DNA of 64,000 nucleotides, from the NCBI RefSeq assembly GCF_900187965.1, contig NZ_FZNL01000009.1:1-64000 (forward strand). Direction: 5' to 3'. Position 1 is the first letter of the stretch. Every line of letters begins with the position of its first letter. Shown here one piece after another: positions 53,017 to 62,204 of this stretch. This DNA is from Flavobacterium sp. ov086 (GTDB lineage: Bacteria; Bacteroidota; Bacteroidia; Flavobacteriales; Flavobacteriaceae). A program made the position numbers and the translations under genes. The notes under the pieces are model-generated. The model saw nothing but the letters and a program-made list of their open reading frames with translations, was not told the DNA's origin and did not search any database.

Positions 53017-55314
53017 ATGAAAACAAGATATATTAGATATTTTATTGCGCTATCCTTATTTTTTGTTTTTGGATGCAGCAATACAAAATATTTGCCTGAA
53101 GGAGAATTGTTGTACACAGGAGGTTCTGTGACTGTAAAAGATACTATTTTAAAAAAGAAAGAACGTAAAGCACTGGAAAGCGAATTGGAAGATTTGTTAC
53201 GCCCAAAACCCAATAAACAATTCCTGGGTTTACGTCCTAAATTATGGTTTTATAACATTGCCGGAGAACCTAAAAAAGATAAAGGAATTCGATATTGGCT
53301 GCGTAATAAAGTAGGTGAACCGCCCGTACTTTTTAGTAAAGTAGACTTGGATTATAATGCTTCGGTTTTACGAAATTTCACGGAAAACCGTGGTTATTTT
53401 AAAACCCGTGTAAGTGCAGATTCTACAGTAAACAACAAAAGAGTTACTGCGGAATATACAGTTGTACCCAAAAGGCAGTATATCATTAAGAGTGTGACTT
53501 TTCCGGATGATTCACTGGCAATGTCAAGATTAATTGCAAGATCTAGCCGAAGAAGTTTGTTAAAAGTGGGTAAACCTTATGACCTCGATATCATTAAAGC
53601 AGAACGTGAACGTATAGACGCAAGACTCAAAGAAAAGGGATATTACTACTTTAATCCTGATTATATTTTGGCTCAGGTAGACAGTAGTAAAGGCGATCAC
53701 GAAGTAAAAATAAGACTGGTAATAAAAGCCGATACACCGCCAAAAGCACTTACATCCTATAAGATCAATAAAATTGTAGTGTATCCAAATTTTATAATTT
53801 CGAAAGACAGCATTAAATACAAACCAGAGGATGTTGTTCAGTACAAAGATTTCACGATTATTGATACCGCAGACACTTTTAAGCCACGAGTTTTTGACAG
53901 AGCAATCTATTTCAAAAAAGGCGATTTATACAATAGAAAAGATCATAATTTAACATTGAACCGTTTTGTGAATCTGGGAACTTTTAGTTTTGTGAAAAAT
54001 GAATTTAAGCCTTCAGACAGTTTGCCAAATACCTTAGATTCATATTATTATCTAACGCTTTTGCCAAAGAAATTTATTCGTGTTGAGGTTCTGGGAAAAA
54101 CAAATTCGGCTAGTTATACCGGTACAGAAATTAATGTAAACTGGAACAATAGAAACTTATTTAGAGGAGCCGAATTGCTAACAGTTTCAATTTTTGGCGG
54201 AGCCGATTTTCAGCTTTCGGGTGCCAATAACGGTAAAAATATCTATAAACTCGGAACCGAAACTAGTTTGACATGGCCAAGATTTATTGTTCCGTTTTTT
54301 CATGTTGAAGGTTCAAGTGAATTTGTTCCAAGAACCAAAGCTACTTTGAGATACGAATATCAAAACAGAACACAATTATATGCTTTAAATTCATTTAAAA
54401 CCTCGTTTGGTTATCAGTGGAAAGAAAATATTCGAAAAGAACATCAGTTAAACGTGATTGATGTTACGTACGTAAGTCCGAATCATGTTACGGCTGAGTA
54501 TTTAGCTGATGCGGAAACAGATGAGTCATTGAAGAAAGTAATCGAAAAACAATTGATTTTTGGTCCGACTTATACGTTTACTTATACCAATACAATGCAG
54601 AAGCGTAAAAAGAATACGTTTTATTTTAGCGGAGATTTAGATTTGGCGGGAAACATAACGGGTTTAGTATCTGGAGCAAATGTGAAAGAAGGGAATCAGA
54701 AGAATATTTTTGATGTTCCGTTTAGCCAATATGTAAAGATGAGAGGCGATTTCAGACATTATTTAAAACTTGGAAAAGAAAGCGAATTGGCAAGTAGAAT
54801 TATTGTTGGAGTTGGACTTCCGTACGGAAATTCAAGTGCTTTGCCAACCTCAAAACAATTTGTTGTGGGAGGAACCAATAGTATTCGTGCTTTTAGGGCA
54901 AGATCGCTTGGACCGGGAAGTTTCCTCAATACAGAGACAACAAATAATTATTTGCCGGATCAATCGGGAGATTTAAAATTAGAATTTAGTACCGAATATA
55001 GAGCAAAACTTTTTAGCATTGTTCGCGGAGCGTTATTCATTGATGCAGGAAATGTTTGGTTATTAAATCCTGATCCTAATAAACCGGGCGGAGAAATTAC
55101 CAAAGATTTCATGAAAGATATTGCTGTTGGGGCAGGAGCCGGATTACGTTTTGATCTATCTTTCCTGATTTTAAGAACCGATTTAGCATTCCCGCTCAGA
55201 AAACCGTACTTGCCTGAAGGTGATAGATGGGTAATCAAGGATATTGATTTTGGAAGCGGTCCATGGAGAAAAGACAATCTGATTCTGAATATCGCGATTG
55301 GATATCCATTTTAG
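53017..55314 (+). CDS. BamA/TamA-family outer membrane lipoprotein (TamL type)
   Basis: Start chosen at 53017 (MKTRYIRYFIALSLFFVFGC), which gives a lipoprotein signal with Cys at about 20 and falls just after the tamB stop; earlier Met codons overlap tamB. About 765 residues. POTRA-like region (PEGELLYTGGSVTVKDTILK, YYYFNPDYILAQVDSSKG) and a C-terminal Omp85 barrel (FVVGGTNSIRAFRARSLGPG, the VRGY-like motif; terminal LNIAIGYPF with final Phe). The N-terminal lipid anchor is typical of Bacteroidota TamL. Partner of TamB. Confidence 0.92.
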   Translation: MKTRYIRYFIALSLFFVFGCSNTKYLPEGELLYTGGSVTVKDTILKKKERKALESELEDLLRPKPNKQFLGLRPKLWFYNIAGEPKKDKGIRYWLRNKVGEPPVLFSKVDLDYNASVLRNFTENRGYFKTRVSADSTVNNKRVTAEYTVVPKRQYIIKSVTFPDDSLAMSRLIARSSRRSLLKVGKPYDLDIIKAERERIDARLKEKGYYYFNPDYILAQVDSSKGDHEVKIRLVIKADTPPKALTSYKINKIVVYPNFIISKDSIKYKPEDVVQYKDFTIIDTADTFKPRVFDRAIYFKKGDLYNRKDHNLTLNRFVNLGTFSFVKNEFKPSDSLPNTLDSYYYLTLLPKKFIRVEVLGKTNSASYTGTEINVNWNNRNLFRGAELLTVSIFGGADFQLSGANNGKNIYKLGTETSLTWPRFIVPFFHVEGSSEFVPRTKATLRYEYQNRTQLYALNSFKTSFGYQWKENIRKEHQLNVIDVTYVSPNHVTAEYLADAETDESLKKVIEKQLIFGPTYTFTYTNTMQKRKKNTFYFSGDLDLAGNITGLVSGANVKEGNQKNIFDVPFSQYVKMRGDFRHYLKLGKESELASRIIVGVGLPYGNSSALPTSKQFVVGGTNSIRAFRARSLGPGSFLNTETTNNYLPDQSGDLKLEFSTEYRAKLFSIVRGALFIDAGNVWLLNPDPNKPGGEITKDFMKDIAVGAGAGLRFDLSFLILRTDLAFPLRKPYLPEGDRWVIKDIDFGSGPWRKDNLILNIAIGYPF

Positions 55315-55509
55315 GGGAAGTTTGCCACGATTTTTTTCGGCACGAATTTCACAAATTTGCACTAATACATACTTTGTGTATAATATTCAATTTCACAAAT
55401 TTTAATTCGAGAAATTGATTTTTATATACGTAAAGAATTAGTGAAAATTAGTGAAATTCGTGGCAAACTTTAATTCACATTTTGTAAATTGGTCTAATAA
55501 ATATATGGA

Positions 55510-56139
55510 ATGCAAAATTTAATAAAAAGGATTATAGTTTTAGGTTCGGTTGTACTTTTGGTTGTTTTGGCTTTCAAATATTGTCAGTTCAAAAAAGAAG
55601 ACGATTCTACAATCGATTATAACACCAATTTGATCCAGCAGCAAATCCTAAATGTTGGGAAATTGGTTGTTACCGAAGGTCATTTTTCAGAAGTGATCAC
55701 TTATAAAAATCAGCAGAAATATTTGATGGACATGGTTTCTTTCGAAAAGAAAGCGCTTGTTGTCGTAAATGCGAATGTTACCGTTGCTTACGATTTGCAT
55801 AAAATGAAATATGATATCGACGAAAAAAACAAAACGATCACAATATTAAATATTCCAAAAGAAGAAATCACGATCAATCCTGATATTCAGTTTTATGATG
55901 TCGAACAAAGCAAACTGAATCCGTTTACGGGAGACGATTACAATAAAATCAACAAATCGGTTAAAGCGAATCTGGCTAAGAAAATCGAAGCTTCTACTTT
56001 AAAAACAAACGCTCAAAACCGTTTAATAAGTGAATTGTCTAAAATTCTAATTCTGACAAATTCAATGGGTTGGAAACTGCAATACAACGGAAAAACTATC
56101 GAATCAGAGAAAGAGCTGAATCAGGATTTGAAGTTGTAA
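55510..56139 (+). CDS. DUF4230 family protein
   Basis: A 209-residue protein with one N-terminal membrane helix (about 8-25) and a soluble domain: QQILNVGKLVVTEGHFSEVI, ALVVVNANVTVAYDLHKMKY, NKTITILNIPKEEITINPDI, as in DUF4230. Probably anchored in the inner membrane facing the periplasm. Function unknown. Separated from the upstream barrel gene by 195 bp of simple repeats. Confidence 0.88.
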   Translation: MQNLIKRIIVLGSVVLLVVLAFKYCQFKKEDDSTIDYNTNLIQQQILNVGKLVVTEGHFSEVITYKNQQKYLMDMVSFEKKALVVVNANVTVAYDLHKMKYDIDEKNKTITILNIPKEEITINPDIQFYDVEQSKLNPFTGDDYNKINKSVKANLAKKIEASTLKTNAQNRLISELSKILILTNSMGWKLQYNGKTIESEKELNQDLKL

Positions 56140-56462
56140 ATTGAGGAAGGTTCAGAGGTTCAGAGAGGCAAAGGTTCAAAGGTTTTCACAATCTTGTCAT
56201 TTCGACGGAGGAGAAATCGCACAAGAAATTCCGTGTAGAATGTCGCTAATCTTTGTCGAGTTACGTGTGTGATTTCTCCTCCGTCGAAATGACAAACTTT
56301 GCGACTTTACAAGATTAAAAGATCCACACAGATCAGCTTAAATCAGCAAAATCTGCGTGAAATAATAAAAAACTTTGCGACTCTGCGTATTTGCGCGAGA
56401 TTATTTTTAAACACAAAAGCAAGAAAAAAATTAGCGTCTTAGCGCCTTCGGGGTAAACATCA
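56140..56462. other. Repeat-rich intergenic region
   Basis: A 323-bp spacer between converging genes, filled with the inverted repeat at 56194-56295 and a copy of the ...CTTTGCGACTCTGCG... repeat (about 56368) related to the arms around the GxxExxY gene. Confidence 0.6.
56194..56295. repeat. Perfect 25-bp inverted repeat, 102 bp overall
   Basis: Left arm 56194-56218 starts TTGTCATTTCGACGGAGGAG; right arm 56271-56295 is its exact reverse complement. Arms enclose 52 bp. Looks like a MITE or REP-type element and probably also ends transcription from both sides. Confidence 0.75.
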
Positions 56463-58220
56463 TTAAACTGCTTCCTTATCAAAAATCAAATCCAATCCGC
56501 CGGCAATTAAATGCGCAACTTCAGGACGTTTAACCTTCAATTGATCTAAGTGAACCAAGACTTCCTGTAAAAGTTGATCTTCATTTGAACCCTTCAAAAG
56601 TTCAGCAATTTCGATAGTTAGCAACCAATCGTTAGAATGATTTTCTTTCAGTTTAGTAAAGACAGTTTGCAATTCAGATTTGGAATCTTTGTTCTCTCTA
56701 ATCATACGAACGGTTTGATATAGAACTTCTAAATCGTCACGTTCAGTTGTATGTTTTGCTTTGATAGTAGTAGTTTTAGGAACAGTATTAATCAGATCAA
56801 AACTATTCACATCGGCTGGACCGGAAAAAGCAGAAACCACTTTTTTACCAATTGCCATATCATAATTTCCCCATTCAGGCTGAAACAAAATCGTTTCGCC
56901 ATGAGTAACTGTACAATTTCTAAAACTGATCAGGATAATTTCTCCATGCAGGTTTCTTGAACCTGTAATGATTTCACCTTCAACAATAATATTACCTTCA
57001 AACTCCAGTTTTACGGTTTCGTTCTCCACAATAGAATACGCTTGTAAATCCTTCGGACTCATATCTTCAATTGCCAAATTAAAGCCTTTCAGTTTCCCAA
57101 TCGGACTTCCAAATCCATGCGGATGTGTTAGAGTTCCGTGTCCAACCAATTCTTTTTCACGATACGATAAAGCCGTTTTCCCAGTAGTTTGAATATAAAC
57201 AGGTTTTCCCTCGTCTTCAATTACATTAGTAAAAACTCCTGAAACTTGCAAACCTGTACTCAATTCAATAGTTCCTAAAGCATTCGAGTGAATCAGTTTC
57301 TGAATTCCCGAAAGTCCTCCTGTTCTCAATGCCATTTTATTAGCAAACTCTTCCAGAATTAAACTCAAATAAGAAAAGTTTGGCGTAACATAAAGTTGAG
57401 GTTGTAACTTCGTAATATCAAAATTTTGATTTGCTGCCGAGATATCATAAGGTATTTTCTTCACATTATCCGTCATGCACCAGGCACTTTCACCAATAGA
57501 AGAAAGTAATCCGGCTCCATAAATTTTTGGATTTTCAACCGTTCCAATCAAGCCATATTCAACCGTCCACCAATGTAGATTTCGAATTTGAGCCATCTCA
57601 GACAATTCGCCCATATTGTTTTGCAAATCAGCAACCGCTTTTTCTGCTTCGTCTATTTTTTCCTGTGGAGTATCTTCTGCTTCTTTCAAAATCGAAAGTA
57701 ATCGAATCGCTTCGTACATCTGATAATCTTTGTGAGATGAAATCGCTTTACAGCCAATTTCTCCAAAACGACGCAAATATTCAGCATATTCAGGATTCGC
57801 AATAATAGGAGCGTGACCGGCACCTTCGTGGATAATATCCGGTGCAGGTGTATATTCAATATGTTCTAATTGACGAATATCTGATGCAATAACTAAGACA
57901 TTATAAGCCTGAAATTCCATAAAAGCATTTGGCGGAATAAAGCCGTCAACAGCAACTGCAGCCCAGCCAATTTCAGTCAGAATACGATTCATACCATACA
58001 TACTTGGAATAGAATCAATTTCGATTCCGGTTTTTTTCAAACCATCCAAATAGGAGTGATGTGCTACTTTTGATAAATAATCTACATTTTTACGCATTAC
58101 GTAGCGCCAAACCGCCTGATTAATCGGAGTATAATCACTATAATCCTGAGGTTTAATAAATTGCTTTAAATGTTTAGGCAATCGCTCTAATAACGGGTTT
58201 GTTTCAATACTTGCATTCAT
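56463..58220 (-). CDS. Aromatic amino acid hydroxylase (phenylalanine 4-monooxygenase type), long form
   Basis: A 585-residue protein. Catalytic domain in the first 330 residues: iron ligands His131 and His136 in HEGAGH and Glu221 in WWTVEYGL; pterin-site region ETGWAAVAVDGFIPP-like (EIGWAAVAVDGFIPP). The family's bacterial PhhA is usually 260-300 residues; here an extra C-terminal part of about 250 residues (LVGHGTLTHPHGFGSPIGKL, SFRNCTVTHGETILFQPEWG) follows, seen in Bacteroidota long forms. It would turn Phe to Tyr using tetrahydropterin and oxygen. Substrate preference (Phe or Trp) cannot be told. Confidence 0.9.
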   Translation of the reverse strand: MNASIETNPLLERLPKHLKQFIKPQDYSDYTPINQAVWRYVMRKNVDYLSKVAHHSYLDGLKKTGIEIDSIPSMYGMNRILTEIGWAAVAVDGFIPPNAFMEFQAYNVLVIASDIRQLEHIEYTPAPDIIHEGAGHAPIIANPEYAEYLRRFGEIGCKAISSHKDYQMYEAIRLLSILKEAEDTPQEKIDEAEKAVADLQNNMGELSEMAQIRNLHWWTVEYGLIGTVENPKIYGAGLLSSIGESAWCMTDNVKKIPYDISAANQNFDITKLQPQLYVTPNFSYLSLILEEFANKMALRTGGLSGIQKLIHSNALGTIELSTGLQVSGVFTNVIEDEGKPVYIQTTGKTALSYREKELVGHGTLTHPHGFGSPIGKLKGFNLAIEDMSPKDLQAYSIVENETVKLEFEGNIIVEGEIITGSRNLHGEIILISFRNCTVTHGETILFQPEWGNYDMAIGKKVVSAFSGPADVNSFDLINTVPKTTTIKAKHTTERDDLEVLYQTVRMIRENKDSKSELQTVFTKLKENHSNDWLLTIEIAELLKGSNEDQLLQEVLVHLDQLKVKRPEVAHLIAGGLDLIFDKEAV

Positions 58221-58360
58221 TTCGAAAACGTTGTAGATTAGAATGTAAAATTACGAATTTATGATGCTATTTTTTGCTATTCGTAACAATTTTTTTGTTC
58301 GAAATGAATTTTTATTGCGTTTTTATAGATTTTAAAGAACAGGCAGTAAAAGAGAAAATT

Positions 58361-58807
58361 TTAGCAGTCATTATTCTCGTAATTGACTTTTTCCATTGTC
58401 TTCTCGAAGCTTTCAATCTCTTTTTTTGTCATTGAAACTTCTTTTAAATCAACTTTTAATTGCTTTTGAGTGTCAGGACTAATCCATAATCCTGTAAAAG
58501 TATTTCCGGTTTTCTTTAAAATTAAAACACCGCTGAAACCATGTTCGACCATTACAAATTCATTTTCAACCTTTTTGTTCTGCGTAGGGTAAATTTGAAT
58601 CCATTTGTTTGATTTATTGTAGCGATACATTGAAGTAAACATTAACTCAGCCGTACAAGGGCTTTCTTCTGTTTTAATATAAACAGTTATTGGTGTTTTT
58701 CCGTCAATAGTTCCTTTGTATAAATTAGAAACCGGAGTTTGAGATTGTGCGTTTAAATGGTTTAAAAAAGAGAAACAGATTGCAAAGAACAGGATAACTT
58801 TTTTCAT
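58361..58807 (-). CDS. Exported hypothetical protein, 148 residues
   Basis: Signal peptide MKKVILFFAICFSFLNHLNA. The mature part looks like a small beta barrel (YKGTIDGKTPITVYIKTEES, GVLILKKTGNTFTGLWISPD) with two Cys that could pair. Not recognised. Between the hydroxylase and the globin on the same strand, with gaps of about 100-140 bp. Confidence 0.6.
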   Translation of the reverse strand: MKKVILFFAICFSFLNHLNAQSQTPVSNLYKGTIDGKTPITVYIKTEESPCTAELMFTSMYRYNKSNKWIQIYPTQNKKVENEFVMVEHGFSGVLILKKTGNTFTGLWISPDTQKQLKVDLKEVSMTKKEIESFEKTMEKVNYENNDC

Positions 58808-58904
58808 CTTAAATGGGGTGGTTTTGATTGAGGCTTTTAGCTGTATTTATTCAATCAAATTTATTTAATTAAAAATAGTATCCAATTTAATTGCTCAATA
58901 TTTT

Positions 58905-59315
58905 TTAAGATTTACCTGATGCATTTCGAAGATCGTTTTCGGCATTTCTAAAATATTCAATTTTATGATTGAACATAAAAGCCATATTTGTGGCACGCAT
59001 TTTAGCTTCTTCTGTAATAGGTCCTGAAAATATGGTGTCAATTGTAGTATTAAAAATTTCAATCCAACGATCAAAATGAGATTTATCTACCGGTAATTGC
59101 TTGTGTGGCGGAAATGGACTTCCCGAATAAGCACGAACATCGAACAAAATAGTTTGCCAAAAGCCGTACATTTTTTCTAAATGTACTGGCCAGCGATCTT
59201 GTAGTTTATCATTGAAAATTGGACCAAGAAGATCGTCTTTTCTAACATTGTCATAAAAGGTATTGACCATTAATTTTATATCCTCGAGGTTTGAAATATC
59301 TTTAAGAGTTGCCAT
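58905..59315 (-). CDS. Truncated hemoglobin, group III
   Basis: A 136-residue globin. Seen: LMVNTFYDNVRKDDLLGPIF, HLEKMYGFWQTILF, PFPPHKQLPVDKSHFDRWIE, where the His of SHFDRW is the family's proximal region; group III proteins lack the usual Gly motifs. Binds heme; role in NO or microaerobic metabolism is likely but untested. A group II member is at 7982. Confidence 0.9.
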   Translation of the reverse strand: MATLKDISNLEDIKLMVNTFYDNVRKDDLLGPIFNDKLQDRWPVHLEKMYGFWQTILFDVRAYSGSPFPPHKQLPVDKSHFDRWIEIFNTTIDTIFSGPITEEAKMRATNMAFMFNHKIEYFRNAENDLRNASGKS

Positions 59316-59710
59316 GTTTTTGTCTGTATAATGAATTGCAAAAATACGATATATGATGGCGTATGTTTTGTGATATTTATCATTTTAGGATTATTTTATC
59401 AGAAGTAAATTATCTTCAACGGTTAATTTTTCAGCTCGATTTCCACAATCAAAGACTGAATTGTAGGTTGTTTTATGTTTTTGAAATAATAAAGTAAGAT
59501 TTTGTTTAGTTTTATGTTTTTAGTTTGTTGATTATTAGGTATTTGAAAAATTAATAGATAAGTTTTTGTAAAGGAGGATTTTCAATTTGATGTGTATTTG
59601 TAAAGTTAGAATATTGTCATTTTAATTAAAATTAACATAATATTGATATGTATTAATAAAATTAATCTTAAAAAATGAGAAAAATTAAATTATCAAAAAA
59701 CTAAAAAACT
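59316..59710. other. Intergenic region between diverging genes
   Basis: A 395-bp AT-rich spacer between the group III globin and the GH30 gene. No hairpin, repeat or convincing promoter box was found. Confidence 0.4.
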
Positions 59711-62122
59711 ATGCACAAAACTACCCAAAAACCTAAAAACCGAATGAAAGCTACAATAATGATAAAGGTCATTGTACTGCTTTTGTTTATTACTAGTGTA
59801 AATGCTCAAACCGTTACTCCGTGGATAACCTCGGGAGATCAGACGAAACTATTGCAACAGCAAGGTACTGTGAGCTTTATTGCTAATTCAGGATCGAATC
59901 CTTCAACGGTAACTGTTAATGCCGGAACAACTTATCAAACCATAGACGGATTTGGTTATACGCTTACCGAAGGAAGTTGCGAAGTGATTAGCGGAATGGC
60001 CACAACACAGCAAAATCAGTTATTAAATGATTTATACAATCCTACTACAGGTTTAAATGCAAGTGTTATTCGAATTAGTATTGGAGCTTCAGATTTAAGC
60101 AGTTCTTCTTATAGTTATAACGAAACTTCGGGAGACGTAAACATGAATAACTTTAGTTTAAACGGACCAGATTTAACCTATTTGATTCCGATTATAAAAA
60201 AGATTCAGTTAATTAATCCGAATATAAAAATATTAGCAACGCCCTGGTCAGCACCACGTTGGATGAAAACCAACAATTCTTGGGTTGGCGGAAGTTTACA
60301 AACACAATATTATGCGGCTTACGCCAAATATTTTGTGAAGTATTTTGATGCTATGGCAGCGCAGGGAATTTCGATTTGGGGAATCACACCTCAAAATGAG
60401 CCTGAAAATCCAAATAATGAGCCAAGTATGTTGATGAATTCAACAGAACAAAAGAACTTTATCAATCAACAACTTGGACCACAAATGGCTGCAGCAGGAT
60501 ATGGCGGAACTAAAATTATAGCTTTTGATCACAATTGCGATAATACAGCTTATCCTATTGATGTTTTAAACAATAGCAGTTATGTTGATGGCGCAGCATT
60601 TCACTTGTATTTAGGAAATATCTCGGCGATGTCAACCGTACGAAATGCAACCAATAAAAATGTTTATTTTACAGAACAATACACAGGATCGGGTGGAAGC
60701 TTTAGCGGAGATTTTGGCTGGCACATGCAAAACGTCGTTATTGGAAGTACCAATAATTGGGCAAAAACAGTTATGGAGTGGAATGCTGCAAACAACTCAG
60801 GTTTAGGACCGCGTACTCCCGGCGGATGCAATACTTGTTTGGGTGCTATAACGGTTAACAATAGTACAAGTTATACTAAAAATGTAGCGTATTATATTAT
60901 TGGTCAAATCTCAAAATTTGTAAAACCAGGAGCTTTAAGAATTTCGTCTTCAAGTACAAACGGTTCAATTGTTTCTGCTGGATTTAAAAACCCTGACGGA
61001 TCTATTTCGCTTGTGATTTATAATTCAGGATCAGCAAATACTATTAAAGTTGTTTCGGGATCATCAGCCTTTAATTATACTGTTCCGGCTTCATCAGCAG
61101 TTACATTCAATTGGGCTACAACTGCTCCGGTTGCTGTAACGGGAGTAAGTGTTAGTCCAAGTTCAGTTTCAATTTCAGTGGGAGGTTCAACACAATTAAC
61201 AGCGACAGTTGCACCAAGTAATGCAACAAATAAAAACGTAACATGGAGCTCAAGTAACTCGGCTGTAGCCTCAGTAAATGCTTCAGGATTAGTATCTGGA
61301 ATTTCTGCCGGCACAGCAACTATTACAGTTACAACAGTTGACGGATCGAAAACAGCAACAAGTGCTATAACGGTTACAGCTTCATCATCAACTTATCCGG
61401 GTTATTACAATATTATTTCAAGAAACAGTAATAAAGGATTAGACGTTGCAGATAATTCAACTACAAGCGGAGGACGTATTCAGCAATACGATATTACAAG
61501 TGGTGGAGGAAGTAATCAGCGTTGGAAATTTGTTCCTGACGGAAGTGGTAACTTTTACATCATTGTAAAATCAACCGGAATGTATCTTGCTCCGGAAAAT
61601 AATGGAACTGCTGATGGATTAAAAGTGCAGCAAAAAACATTCGCAGCTACAAATGACTTCAAATGGACGGTTACAAGTTTGGGCGGTGGCTATTATAAAA
61701 TCATAAATTTAAATAGCGGCAAATCTCTGGATGTTGAAAATGTTTCGACTGCAAACGGAGCTAATATTCAGGTTTGGGCATATACCGGCGGATTAAATCA
61801 GCAATGGCAATTTGTACAAGTTGAAACAGTTGCTGGAAAAAGCGCATCAGTAAAAGCTGTTCCAACTGAAACTGAGAGTCAAAATGATATGCTTGTTTAT
61901 ATAAATGCTACCAATGAATATTTAAAAATTGACACAAATCATCAAGGAGCTGGAATGGTTGAATTATTTTCTGTGACAGGACAAACTGTTTTGAAAAAAG
62001 CCGTGAATTTTCAAAAAGGAAGTCAGTCTGAAATTGAAATTTCAAGATTGCCAAAAGGACTTTATATTGTTAGAATAAACGATAGTAAAGGTTCTTATTC
62101 TAAAAAAATCCTGAAACAATAG
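59711..62122 (+). CDS. Secreted GH30-family glycosidase with Big2, ricin-type and T9SS domains
   Basis: An 803-residue protein; a Met at 59744 gives a tidier signal peptide (MKATIMIKVIVLLLFITSVN). GH30 domain about 65-465 with acid/base Glu230 (WGITPQNEPENPN) and nucleophile Glu322 (NVYFTEQYTGSGG). Then a Big_2 domain (about 475-555; VTGVSVSPSSVSISVGGSTQ, GLVSGISAGTATITVT), a ricin-type beta-trefoil (about 560-705; NKGLDVADNS, GKSLDVENVSTANG, NQQWQFV) and a type IX secretion sorting domain (about 730-803; VELFSVTGQTVLKKAV, KGLYIVRINDSKGSYSKKI). Degrades a beta-glucan, xylan or glucosylceramide outside the cell; exact substrate unknown. Confidence 0.93.
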   Translation: MHKTTQKPKNRMKATIMIKVIVLLLFITSVNAQTVTPWITSGDQTKLLQQQGTVSFIANSGSNPSTVTVNAGTTYQTIDGFGYTLTEGSCEVISGMATTQQNQLLNDLYNPTTGLNASVIRISIGASDLSSSSYSYNETSGDVNMNNFSLNGPDLTYLIPIIKKIQLINPNIKILATPWSAPRWMKTNNSWVGGSLQTQYYAAYAKYFVKYFDAMAAQGISIWGITPQNEPENPNNEPSMLMNSTEQKNFINQQLGPQMAAAGYGGTKIIAFDHNCDNTAYPIDVLNNSSYVDGAAFHLYLGNISAMSTVRNATNKNVYFTEQYTGSGGSFSGDFGWHMQNVVIGSTNNWAKTVMEWNAANNSGLGPRTPGGCNTCLGAITVNNSTSYTKNVAYYIIGQISKFVKPGALRISSSSTNGSIVSAGFKNPDGSISLVIYNSGSANTIKVVSGSSAFNYTVPASSAVTFNWATTAPVAVTGVSVSPSSVSISVGGSTQLTATVAPSNATNKNVTWSSSNSAVASVNASGLVSGISAGTATITVTTVDGSKTATSAITVTASSSTYPGYYNIISRNSNKGLDVADNSTTSGGRIQQYDITSGGGSNQRWKFVPDGSGNFYIIVKSTGMYLAPENNGTADGLKVQQKTFAATNDFKWTVTSLGGGYYKIINLNSGKSLDVENVSTANGANIQVWAYTGGLNQQWQFVQVETVAGKSASVKAVPTETESQNDMLVYINATNEYLKIDTNHQGAGMVELFSVTGQTVLKKAVNFQKGSQSEIEISRLPKGLYIVRINDSKGSYSKKILKQ

Positions 62123-62165
62123 TTTACAAATTTAGAATTCAATTAGTAATTTTATATTTGAATTT

Positions 62166-62199
62166 AAAGGCTGTCTGATTCTGTATCAGACAGCCTTTT
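62166..62199. terminator. Bidirectional terminator between GH30 and ilvA
   Basis: AAAGGCTGTCTGA-ttctgta-TCAGACAGCCTTTT: 13-bp perfect stem; T-run on plus, A-run on the other side. Confidence 0.88.
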
Positions 62200-62204
62200 G
62201 CTTT

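Noticed and set aside
52650..53213. 187-residue Phe/Leu-rich ORF on the minus strand
   Set aside because: Antisense of the Lys/Glu-rich end of tamB and start of its partner; such mirror ORFs are expected.
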